Assembly (NCBI GenBank): GCA_018398765.1
Contig: JAHBMJ010005935.1
Coordinates: 1 to 26,482, forward strand
Length of the DNA stretch: 26,482 nucleotides
Reading direction: 5' to 3'
Source: Chromera velia
Taxonomy: Eukaryota > Sar > Chromeraceae
Each line of letters opens with the position of its first letter. The first letter of the stretch is position 1. This document shows, one piece after another, positions 1-8,653 of the stretch. The position numbers and the translations under genes are program-made. The notes below the pieces were generated by a model. The model ran no database searches. It was not told where the DNA came from and worked only from the letters and a program-made list of their open reading frames with translations.

Positions 1-34
<34 letters not shown>

Positions 35-60
35 CCACACACACACACACACACACACAC

Positions 61-100
<40 letters not shown>

Positions 101-122
101 AGAGAAAGAGAAAGAGAAAGAC
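1..122. repeat. Compound microsatellite (CA)n-(GA)n-(GAAA)n
   Basis: Two runs of CA dinucleotides are separated by a short CCTCC interruption. They pass into GA dinucleotides from about 63 and then into an AGAAAG-type hexamer run ending near 120. The sequence is simple and strand-asymmetric with no coding potential. The window starts inside the repeat, so its true length is unknown. Confidence 0.95.
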
Positions 123-598
123 TGATAGAGAGTCGACCCAGGACTCCATGAGAGTGCCCGTTTCCCGTCATTAGGAGCAGTCTCTTACGGCATTCTGCGT
201 GAAACCAAAAGCGTGTCCATCTGATAAGGGACAGCTCAGAGTGTATTTCAAAATGGTGGATCCAGAGGATGAATATGCCGCACAAAAAAGAAGCTTCTTT
301 GCGAGGGTGGCACGCACTCAGATAGCAACTTAGTAGCGAAAAAGTACCTGTCTGGGTCTCTAGATGGTGGTGATGTCTTCATACGGCCACGAATGTTGAC
401 CTTGGTCTTTGCAGGATCCCGTCTTGAAGAGGAATATCCTTCTATCTGGAGAAGCTCATCAATTTTCGGCGTCGCCTTCGGCCATTGATTTTCATGTGTC
501 GCATTTGCATTTTATATAAAGGCGCAAAAACGTGGAAAGCAGTGGTATCCTCCCCTCTTGCATTGCTCGTGGACACTTCTTCTCCTCTCAAATACTGA
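123..598. other. Gene-free stretch downstream of the RING gene
   Basis: No convincing exon, RNA gene or repeat is visible. The segment from about 450 to 598 probably carries the 3' untranslated region of the minus-strand RING gene, but no polyadenylation signal can be fixed with confidence. Open frames crossing this region are antisense shadows. Confidence 0.4.
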
Positions 599-1072
599 TC
601 AACTGGTTTGCAGTCTCTCTCGTCCCTGCCTGGGTCTCTGTGCAGCTGCCGTTCTCCGTCGGCATGCGATCTTGCACTCACTGATGGAGATGCAGAAGAA
701 CAGAAGCGGGACCCAGAACACAAGGAGCACGCAGACGATCAGAGGGGACAGTAGAACCACGAGACCAAAAAGAAGGAGGTATAGGAAGGACCCCAAGATT
801 ACGACTAGGATTACAAGGAACAGGAGAACCCATCCGCAGAGGACATTTCCACAGAGTGTCCAGGTTCTCACGTGGTCCCTCCAAGAGAGTCTCCGCAGAT
901 GCAGAGGAGGCAGAGGTTCCGCACGACAGATAGGACATTTGTCGTACGGTCCTTCAGCCAGCCCTGGGCAGCAAGTTCGGCAGACCGAATGTCGACAGTC
1001 ATAGTTCTGGACAAAACATGGAGCGGGAAGCTCTCCCCAGCATACAGGACATTCCCTAAACTGCCAAAGCAT
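599..1072 (-). CDS. RING-HC finger protein with two membrane helices (putative membrane E3 ubiquitin ligase)
   Basis: A 157-residue single-exon frame runs from ATG at 1072 to TGA at 599. Residues 8-49 form a complete C3HC4 RING: C8 and C11, C26, H28, C31 and C34, then C46 and C49 in the CPIC pair. RING domains of this family bind two zinc ions and recruit a ubiquitin-charged E2. About 30 residues later a long hydrophobic stretch (about 78-130) is enough for two transmembrane helices, so the RING probably faces the cytosol from an internal membrane. The tail is short and rich in Arg and Gln. The protein is small for an E3, and an unseen upstream exon cannot be excluded, although the ATG sits just before the RING. 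It is divergent from the F-box/kelch gene. The fold is confident; the substrate is unknown. Confidence 0.8.
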   Translation of the reverse strand: MLWQFRECPVCWGELPAPCFVQNYDCRHSVCRTCCPGLAEGPYDKCPICRAEPLPPLHLRRLSWRDHVRTWTLCGNVLCGWVLLFLVILVVILGSFLYLLLFGLVVLLSPLIVCVLLVFWVPLLFFCISISECKIACRRRTAAAQRPRQGRERLQTS

Positions 1073-1244
1073 CGCTTCGTATATATGTACACGTCAGGAC
1101 ATGACGCAACGCTCTTCAAAAGTCGCGCGTTTCTGATTCGATCCCCGCGTGTCTTGGAACCCTCAATAGCCTTGCGAGTTATTGGGGCCGCTTGAAGCTG
1201 TGCGGTCAGTTTTTGTCACATTTATTGCGTTCTCACAGAGAGAA

Positions 1245-1288
1245 GAGAAGCGAACTTGATTGAGGAGAGAAGCGAACTTGATTGAGGA
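1245..1288. repeat. Perfect 22-bp tandem duplication
   Basis: A 22-base unit beginning GAGAAGCGAACTTG occurs twice in direct contact (1245-1266 and 1267-1288) without mismatch. It lies in the spacer between the divergent RING and F-box/kelch genes, so it could affect either promoter. No function can be read from it. Confidence 0.85.
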
Positions 1289-1499
1289 AAGGGCGGGCGT
1301 GTCGATCAATGAATCAGGCAGGCTTGTTTGTCACATGGTCCGACAAGGATTCCCTCAGCGACAGTATCAGCTGAGTTAATTGCTCGTGCCCACAGCGTAA
1401 CCGTGTTCTGCGCATCTTTCTTTCGCAGGTATAGCCATAGTTAGCCTGAGATAGGACATGTCTGCAGTGCTATATAGCTGCATATTTAGCAAGCTAGGT

Positions 1500-1695
1500 G
1501 TTGCGTGCATGCTTGGATTCTTCAATTGGGTGAGCAACAAACTTTTGTTTGAGTTTGTTGCAAACTGTTGCTTCATTGAATGATTGTTGCTTCATATCGA
1601 TGCACACTGTTGCATGCAGCAACATGCACTGTTGCAGGAACATGCACTGTTGCTTAAGCAACACCTGTTGTTCAAGCATTGAGTGTTGCAGTTTA
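1500..1695. repeat. GTTGC-rich array with palindromes, in the divergent intergenic spacer
   Basis: GTTGC appears about eight times and its complement GCAAC at least twice within 200 bases. Two copies sit in palindromes: GTTGCATGCAGCAAC at 1609-1623, which contains a TGCATGCA core, and GTTGCTTAAGCAAC at 1649-1662. The phrase ACATGCACTGTTGC occurs twice in tandem between them. The array lies between the start codons of two divergent genes, so it is either an expanded short repeat or a set of protein-binding sites. Confidence 0.6.
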
Positions 1696-1745
1696 ATTCA
1701 CGAAGGTTAGGAATGTTCAATTCAGAAAATATATGCGATCATCCA

Positions 1746-1753
1746 TGCATGCA
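1746..1753. promoter_or_regulatory. TGCATGCA palindrome upstream of the F-box/kelch gene
   Basis: An exact TGCATGCA octamer lies about 370 bases before the ATG at 2124 and about 670 bases before the RING start at 1072. A second copy is at 1611-1618. In apicomplexans this motif is over-represented in promoters and is bound by an ApiAP2 protein. A regulatory role here is inferred from position only. Confidence 0.4.
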
Positions 1754-2123
1754 CCCAGTCAGACTATATACAGCCAGCAAGCGTTCTTTCTGTGCATCCA
1801 GGTGAGCAGATGCAAAGAGAATAAGGCTGTTGTGACGTGGGCTCTGGTGAAGACAGCGAGACTGTCCATCATTAGGAACAAGACATACGAAATATATATA
1901 TATCCCAAGGAACGCATGGAGTTGATTACAGATACAAACAGAATTACGGCGAGGAAAACATAAGTTGGTACCCTCATCGCATCCACAGTCCACAGGACGT
2001 GCAATAGCGTACTTAGAAGAAAATACAACTGGTGCTCGGAAGAAAACACGTGCATATTTACGTAGGTTGCCGACAAAGCATGTCTCTCCACTCCATTTCA
2101 GAAATCCCTTCTGTTCGCGAATT

Positions 2124-3311
2124 ATGACAGAGGCCAGAACAACACCTGACAATACCAGACGCCCCGGTGTGTGGCTCTTCGTTCTTCTCAGAGTTCCCCT
2201 CTCTGACCGCCCAGTGGTCTCTCTGGTCTGCAGAAACTGGAAAGACATCGTGGACAGTGAGCGCTTCTCAGAACTCCGAAGACAATTCGGGTGCGCAGAG
2301 ACGACCCTCGTCGCTCTGACGTGGACACCTCCACAGCAGGCGGAGGAGGGGGGGCGCCTTTCGGTGTTTGTAAAAGAGGGGGGACATTCCTGGTCTTCCC
2401 TCGCTGTCCCTGGGGAGGCTCAGGCGACTGAGGTTGCAGAGCATTTGGGTCTTTTGTATCTTGAAGAAGAATTCAAAATTCTGCTGTGTGGGGCCGGGCA
2501 CTGTTGGGAAAAGAGTCTTCGAGGGGGGGAGTGGAAGCAGTGGGCGCCAGAGAGAAGTCTCCCTCCGAGTAGACAGGCGGCAAGGGGGCACACGGGTTTT
2601 GCTTCCGGTCGTATCGGGTCTGTCTATCTTGTGATGACTGAGGAGCGGACGTTTGCATTGGACAGAGAAGAGTGGAAGGACGGAGTGGGTTGGGCACAGA
2701 CGGTGCCCACTGCTCCTGAGCCACTCCGTAATGCATCTGCTGTATCGGTTGATGACTGTCTGTATCTATTTGGAGGTGCAGATTTTGATGACGAACTTTC
2801 AGGATCTGTGCAGACGCTCTGCAAAGATGAGGGAGAGTGGTCATGGTCTCGGCTTGGGGGTCAGTTTGGCAAGTACGCTGTGTTCAATGCAGACAACGGT
2901 GTTATGGGAGGTGCGGCAGTTGCAGTGGGGTCGGGCAAAGCAAATGTGAGGATTTATTTGATGGGGGGTCTAGAGGGCGTGCATTTGGCGAATTTTTACG
3001 GAGAAACTGGGGCGGTTTGGGTGTTAGATCATTCCAAACACATTTGGACCAGAGGCCCCGAACTTCCGTTCTGTGGGCCCAGCCGTGGTTTCGCTTTCCG
3101 GGACCGAGCGCACGTCTGTTTCTCCGGGGGGGAGATGTCGCTCCCGACTGAGTTCTCTTTTCTGCGTCTGGGGGCGCAGGAGGGGACAGAGACTCGGAGT
3201 CAGACTGAGGAGAGGTGGGAGGAGAGCGATATTGAGGCACTAACAGTAGAGGCCCCATCTTACCTCGTCGACATTTTCTGTGCGGAAGAAGAGAGACGTC
3301 CATTAGCGTAG
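2124..3311 (+). CDS. F-box and kelch-repeat protein (putative SCF substrate receptor)
   Basis: A single-exon frame of 395 residues runs from ATG at 2124 to TAG at 3311. The frame stays open upstream to about 1965 but has no ATG there, so 2124 is chosen. Residues 15-50 match an F-box: a leucine-rich helix followed by the VSLVCRNWKDIV core, the part that contacts Skp1. Degenerate kelch blades follow, with LYLFGG near 213-218, IYLMGG near 277-282 and a closing VWVLDHSKHIWTRGPELP strand pair near 298-315. The C-terminus is acidic. F-box/kelch proteins typically present substrates to SCF ubiquitin ligases. Only two or three blades are obvious, so the propeller is diverged or incomplete. No intron is visible. 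The family call is good; the target is unknown. Confidence 0.85.
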   Translation: MTEARTTPDNTRRPGVWLFVLLRVPLSDRPVVSLVCRNWKDIVDSERFSELRRQFGCAETTLVALTWTPPQQAEEGGRLSVFVKEGGHSWSSLAVPGEAQATEVAEHLGLLYLEEEFKILLCGAGHCWEKSLRGGEWKQWAPERSLPPSRQAARGHTGFASGRIGSVYLVMTEERTFALDREEWKDGVGWAQTVPTAPEPLRNASAVSVDDCLYLFGGADFDDELSGSVQTLCKDEGEWSWSRLGGQFGKYAVFNADNGVMGGAAVAVGSGKANVRIYLMGGLEGVHLANFYGETGAVWVLDHSKHIWTRGPELPFCGPSRGFAFRDRAHVCFSGGEMSLPTEFSFLRLGAQEGTETRSQTEERWEESDIEALTVEAPSYLVDIFCAEEERRPLA

Positions 3312-4289
3312 AACATCAAAGAAACAGAGTCAAACATGATTGCATGACAAAAAGTTGTTTGAATCCATACATGGACTCAGGTCTCTGTGGACCGCGCCTT
3401 TTCTCATGTTTCTGTCGCGTCCCTTTGTTCCCTCCTTCCGTCTTCTGTCTTTACCGCAGAAAGCCGTAACTTCTTCCCTTTGTCGATCCTTCCTCGTTGG
3501 TTTCACCATTTGTTTCCCCTGGGGGTTTTCTTGAAGCTGCTTTTTGGCTTCTTGCATTGCATTCAACGACCTGTGAGGCGGGAGAAATGCCTTCACTTTT
3601 GATCGCATGCACAAAGACTTTGTCTGTGCATTCATCTTACCTCTGAACTGACGTCACCACGCACATACATGGCTGCACAAAAACTGTCCTTGTCAGCCGA
3701 CTGTCTTGCCTCTCCATTCCGACGTGTCGCCTGCAAATTCTTTTTTCATCAAAGCTCTTTTCCAAGGATCAAGCCTTTTTTCCCGAAGTTTGTCATCCTT
3801 TGTTCGCCTTCAGATTCCTTCGTGACTCTGCAGTACTCCACGGCTGCACCATTGTCCGTCGCGAGGAAAACAAAAATGGAACTAAAAACAGGATAAAAAC
3901 AGGTCCGTCTACTTTCCTGCTCAAACTTCGCAAAACATCTCTAGTTCTGAGCTTCAAAAGGGATGACGGTCTACCTGCCACTGCTTTGTGCAGCTAAAAC
4001 AACGGAGACAGGAGATTCTCAATAATGAGTGCGTCGTTCACAAAGGAATAGAGCAAAACAATACAGCTCGAGTGCATGCACGACCGGGTCTCGCCAAAAC
4101 ATCCCGTTCTTTTTTCAATTCGGGTCTTTCAATCTGAGCAGGTCCTCTAATCAGAGACTTAAAGTGTCTTCTTCAAGATGTCGATCCAGTTCTTAACTCT
4201 CTGTTTGAGAGTTTTGCTAACTCAGAATTCCTACAGAGTCTCCCGGGCTTTGAATCATCACCTCTCTCCTTTCCTTCCATGGCCTTTCT
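3312..4289 (+). other. Gene-free stretch after the F-box/kelch gene
   Basis: The segment is rich in T and C on the plus strand with scattered short open frames and no recognisable protein. A TGCATGCA octamer is at 4073-4080. Pyrimidine tracts ending in CAG (for example near 3458) could be acceptors, and an unrecognised first exon of the next gene may lie here, but none can be supported. Confidence 0.35.
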
Positions 4290-5451
4290 TTGCTGCTTCT
4301 TTCCTTTTGCTGTCCCCGTCCCCCTTTCTATTCGTGCAGACACGAAGACCGTTTGACTCAGACAGCACCGAGGACCAGGGTCGATGTGCAGAAAGAAGTG
4401 AGTAGTTCACCGAACCCCTTAATCATTATGCGGACTGACTTCTTGAATCTGTCGATCAGATGTTCTCTCGATCAGGGTGTTCGTTCAATGCTGCACTCAC
4501 TGGCTGGAAGCCGCCACAAAGCACAATGCATGCTGACGAACTCAACCGCATTCAGACGATCTCGCCCTGCTTCGGCTCATTCTCTCTTCCCTCCCTGCTG
4601 TCTCTCCTTCTCTTTTTCTCTACAGGTCTGGTTCCCAGGCACAGGAGGCACTTCTATACGCCCAGCAGGCAGCGAAAGGCGGCAAAGAGGTCGGTGCGTT
4701 GTTGATTGCATGAATCCTGCATGGACCTTGTGCAACTGTTAGGGTGAGGTAGTTAAATTGCCTAGAAAATCTGTACGTCAATCAGATGTCTTAGGTTCTC
4801 CCTCAACGCTGTGCATGAGGTGAGAACTGCAAAGGGAACACACCTGAAGAATCGCATACCAGTCAAGGCAAAAGAGAGGCTGCAATAAATAAGATGCAAA
4901 ACAAACGAAACCGGACAGTGCGCCAGATTTTGAAAACATAGAGCAGCTATTGCATGATTGAAGCATAGAGGTTGGTGACAAAAAGCACAGTAAGCAAACG
5001 AGAGCTTTTCGGGCTGATTGTGTCTTCCTCTGTCTATCGCTTCCTTTGCATTGTTGAAGACGCAAGAGCTGGGTGTAGAGGAGGGAAGGACTTGAGCCCG
5101 ATGGGTTGGAAAAGAAAGCAGAAGGTTCCAAGACCCTTTCTTGTGGGTTATTCCTCTTTCCTCTCTGCAGAGGCTTACGAGAACAATGCCAAGCAAAAGG
5201 ACGGCATGATCGATCGATCGATCGATCGATCAACCTGGCGGGGGCGAGTGAGGGATCGAGGGAGCAGGGCGATCAAGCGAGGGAGAGAGCGATGAAGGCC
5301 TTCCGGGGTGAGTCGCTCCCAAGCTCGGCACGTTCTCCGGAGGATGGTGACGGCGGGGGGCAGCATGAGTACCCGAATTCCTTCCTATTGAGGTGACGGC
5401 TTTCCCGAGGGGCCTGCTCACTTGCACTCACTTAAATTGTCTTCGTACTTT

Positions 5452-5484
<33 letters not shown>

Positions 5485-5905
5485 GCGCGCGCGCGTCGGA
5501 CGAGCAGCAGCGAGAGTGGGAGGGAACTCACGGAATCAGTGTGGAGAGCTCTGCGGTCAGCGCTCTGACGCGTCCGCATCTCTCGTGTGGGGGCACTTCG
5601 GCAACGCTCAGGGCGTTGTCACAGGTTGCATGCGCAGGTGGACACGACGGAGAGAGTCAAGAAGGCATCCGATTTCTTGGGTGCGAAGTACCTGCAGGGG
5701 CTCATGCAGTGGCTCGGTGTCAGTCACATGCATATGTGCATGCGTTGGTCCCTGTCTGCCCCTGCCCTTGTGTCTGGCCCTCGCCTGGTCTCCCGCAGTG
5801 TCTGCTCTGTTGCAGGAGCTATTTCCGAATCGCCTCATGTGTCAGAGCTCCGGATACAGACAGAGTGCGTCGTCCCTTTCGGCTTCGGCTGTATTCGGGA
5901 ATTAA
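4290..5905 (+). CDS. Probable multi-exon gene for a small helical protein of unknown function
   Basis: Five exon-like segments can be joined in one frame through GT-AG introns. (1) Up to 4397, then GTGAGT. (2) 4639-4693, after CCCAG and before GTGCGT. (3) 5171-5247, after CTCTGCAG and before GTGAGG, containing a GATC repeat. (4) 5638-5718, after TGCATGCGCAG and before GTCAGT. (5) 5816-5905, after TTGCAG, ending TAA. Codon phases agree at each join. The product is rich in Ala, Gln, Lys and Glu with helical stretches such as AQEALLYAQQAAKGGKEV and ERVKKASDFLGAKYLQGL; it matches no family I know. The start is unresolved: an ATG at 4290 opens the frame, but it lies in what resembles a polypyrimidine tract ending GTGCAG at 4339, so an upstream exon may exist. 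Alternatives are acceptor 4625 for exon 2, donor 5307 for exon 3, and donor 5716 with acceptor 5798 for the last join. Confidence 0.4.
5208..5231. repeat. (GATC)6 microsatellite inside a predicted exon
   Basis: Six uninterrupted GATC units lie inside the third predicted exon of the helical-protein gene and would encode an Ile-Asp-Arg-Ser run. The unit is four bases long, so a gain or loss of one unit changes the downstream reading frame. The two possible downstream frames are discussed as a finding. Confidence 0.9.
5455..5497. repeat. Alternating purine-pyrimidine tract (AC)n/(GC)n
   Basis: About 40 bases alternate purine and pyrimidine almost perfectly: ACACAC, then CGCGCGC, then a longer AC run, then CGCGCGCGCG. 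Such tracts can adopt left-handed Z-DNA under negative supercoiling. It lies in a predicted intron. Confidence 0.8.
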
Positions 5906-6069
5906 GGGTTCGTCTTTCCTGGCCTTCATATATCGTGCGGGGGGTGGGCCATGTTGAGGGGGAACTTTGTGTTGTGAACCTGCTTCGGTGTTTTTCTTGG
6001 GCTTCTCTCGCTCCTCCAAGCCCTCTGTTCTTCGATCTATCCGACGCTTGTGCTGGAAGTGCTTCAGTC

Positions 6070-6340
6070 TTTCAGTCATGGGCTCCTCCTCCCTCTCCTT
6101 TCCCTTTTGGCACGCTCTGTCTCTCCCTCTGCGTTTCTCGTCTCTCTCTCTGCTTCTGTCTCTCCCTCTGCGTTTGTCGTCTCTTTCTCTCTCTGCTTCT
6201 GTCTCTGTCTCTGTCTCTGTCTCTGTCTCTGTCTCTGTCTCTCTCCCTCCCTCTCTCTCTCTCCCTCTCCCTCTCCCTCTCCCTCCCTCTCTCTCTCTCT
6301 CTCCCCCTTTCCTGCTCCCCCCCGCCCCCTCCTCTCTCTC
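6070..6340 (+). repeat. Long TC-rich pyrimidine tract with (CTCTGT)n and (CTCCCT)n blocks
   Basis: About 270 bases are almost all T and C on the plus strand. A CTCTGT hexamer run lies near 6200-6240, and CTCCCT and CTCTCT runs fill most of the rest. Open frames cross it on both strands and translate to Ser-Leu or Arg-Glu runs; these are artefacts of the repeat. Long polypurine-polypyrimidine DNA can form triplexes and often causes assembly collapse, so the true length may differ. Confidence 0.9.
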
Positions 6341-6939
6341 TTTTCGAGTTTTCTCCTGTATGTATGTGGTCCCTCTGTATCCTCATCCCTATGTATGCCT
6401 CCCTGCTCCTCTCCACAGGGTGTCTGCATGCATGTGCTTTTTGGGATAGGCTCAACCACCGTGGAACGTTCTCCGCCGTCCTCGACTTCTTCCTCCGTTG
6501 TTCATGTCAAACGCCGTCCGGACTCTCCTCAAGGAAGCCCCGCTTGGAGGGGGTGCCTTCTCTCGTCTGTGTGTGGTTTCTCTTTTATAAGGGGAGGGGT
6601 GTCTGGGAGTCGACCTGCTTAGCTGGAAGTACGTTGGAGCGAGAAGCTTCCCACAGCAAGGATCGGTCGTAGTGCACTTCATAGTTGGACTGATGACAGT
6701 CTTTGGGCGACAAAGGGATTGAGGGAGAGGAGAGAGAAGTGGCATATGCTTCGACAAAATGCGGCGCACCACATCCTTGTCTGTCCGTCCATCCATCAAG
6801 AGGATCTTGCTTGGGACTTGACATGCAGTCAGCCGCTTTCGGGTCTCTTGAAGTGGCAGAGAGATTCGGAATCTCTGGACGTACCTGTACTCACGTCATC
6901 TGACCCCAGACATACACAAGCCGACATAAGCTCTCTTTG
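6341..6939. other. Gene-free stretch between the pyrimidine tract and the AT-rich block
   Basis: No recognisable gene is present. A TGCATGCA octamer sits at 6425-6432. Short open frames on both strands give proline/serine/arginine-rich products with no family resemblance. Confidence 0.35.
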
Positions 6940-8640
6940 AGTTTGACACTTTTACAATTTAAGTGAGCAGTCACTGACAAGAATTTTTATGTATAAATTG
7001 AACGGCCATTCAGGCTAGCATTCAAACAGAGTTACATTGTCTATATATGAGCGCGTTGTAATGCATTTCATTATGAAAGGATTTTGTGCAACTTGAACTA
7101 AAATGTTGTTATGGGGTGCCCAAGTAACAGCCTGAGTACTTGAATATATTTCTATAATTATTTTTATTCAAGTTGTATATATATTTCATCATCATCATTC
7201 ACCATCGCTATCGGCCCATAAATGAGCGTTTAACGTTCGGCTGGTTCGATGCGCAGCTGGACATACTGCTAAGACAGTCCTCTCCCATGAAGGAAGATAA
7301 CATAGGCAAGAACGGCTTTCCCGTGACGGCCACTCACTGAATTCCCATGGCAAGGTAGAGTGGTCTTATATCCTCACACAGAACCCGTGGCCTTGTCCTC
7401 TTTCTACCGAAATCTAGCTTAATCAGAAGAAAAAAGAGCCAGAGAACCTTTATTCTGATAGGCTAGGTTAGGTTGCGCCCTTTCACCTTCATATCTCACC
7501 CCAAAGCTCCTTCTATAGCCTGCCTGTTTTGAGGCAGACGGTGGTAGAATGACGGAGACGGCTGAAGAGATGGGTAAAAACGGTAGCCTGGCTTAGCTTT
7601 GTCCCCATTCTACGAACCACTTCCCAAAAAGGGAGAAAACCTCATCCGTCTGACCCCGTTGCCAGTGTTTCACACTCAGCATACGTGCGTGCCAACTGCT
7701 TGTGCTGTCTAACTGTAGGTTGGTGAGGAACCCTTAAGAACTGGCATCTGTTCCCCGGGCAGGTTTGCAGAACTACCCAAAACTACTTCCTGTCTCCTTC
7801 TCCATCTTTCTCCATCTTCCTTCTCAAATGTAAACGCTCTCTTCCTTCTGGCCAAAAGGTTTCAGAACGGCATCGTATAGAAGTGAGACTTGCTTTCCCA
7901 TTGAATGACGGATACCAATTATCGAGCTAAAATGTATGGTTGTTCCATGAGTAAGGAGGCAAACTGTCTCTCGTAGTTGCTCTCAGGCCGTCTCCTCAGG
8001 GATCGACAAGAGTCGATGCAAAGCTGAGATTTTATTGTATATAAATCATTTAGATAAATAACATAATTATAATAGAATAAACCCTGGACAATTCATCGTC
8101 TCCAACCTTCTAACCAACTTGTGGTTGGCTTTTATAATTAAAATTAACATTAGGCTACTCGTAATAATAAGGGTTGGTCGTCTATAGCTTGTCATATAAA
8201 TTTACTATAAAATTTAAACTACTAGTCATGTAGTAGCAGTTAGTAGTAGTAATGATATAGTAATGAGACTAGTACCATATAGATAAAGATAACTACAACA
8301 ATATTAATATTGTTTGCAGGACTATGTGTTGCCGTACATGCCTATAGTATATCATGTATTGCTTAGTGTGTTGCTTCAATGTCATTCTAAATTGATAGCG
8401 TTTAGAAATTAAAAAACCTAGTAAAAAACTAGATTAAAATATGCTAAACATTTCTAATAAAATCATTGCTAGTGTGAACTAAGCAAGTAGTATTACTTTA
8501 TTAATATAGTTGATTAGTTATACTTGGGCTGATAAGTTGGTCAGTCAGTTAGTTAACGTGCCAAAGGCCGTAAGTTGAACCTTTACTGGCCTTTGTTGGC
8601 CTTTGATCTATTATTTACCAATTTGCGTTGTTGGTGAATT
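6940..8640. other. AT-rich block without open frames, probably decayed repeats
   Basis: Base composition shifts sharply toward A and T, and almost no open frame survives on either strand. A CATCATCATCATT run occurs near 7187, followed by about 600 bases of more balanced composition. TA-rich DNA with many short TAGTA motifs occupies about 8030-8530. This looks like transposon-derived DNA inserted between genes, but no terminal repeat or target-site duplication could be identified by eye. Confidence 0.45.
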
Positions 8641-8653
8641 CAACGCATCTGAT

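Noticed and set aside
1965..2123. N-terminal extension of the F-box/kelch frame
   Set aside because: The frame is open but begins at TTG with no ATG; the F-box begins just after the ATG at 2124.
1739..2248. 169-codon minus-strand frame upstream of and overlapping the F-box/kelch gene
   Set aside because: No domain, and it overlaps the start of a gene with recognisable domains on the other strand.
5967..6672. Long plus- and minus-strand open frames over the TC-rich tract, encoding Ser-Leu or Arg-Glu runs
   Set aside because: They are produced by the pyrimidine repeat itself, appear on both strands, and carry no domain.
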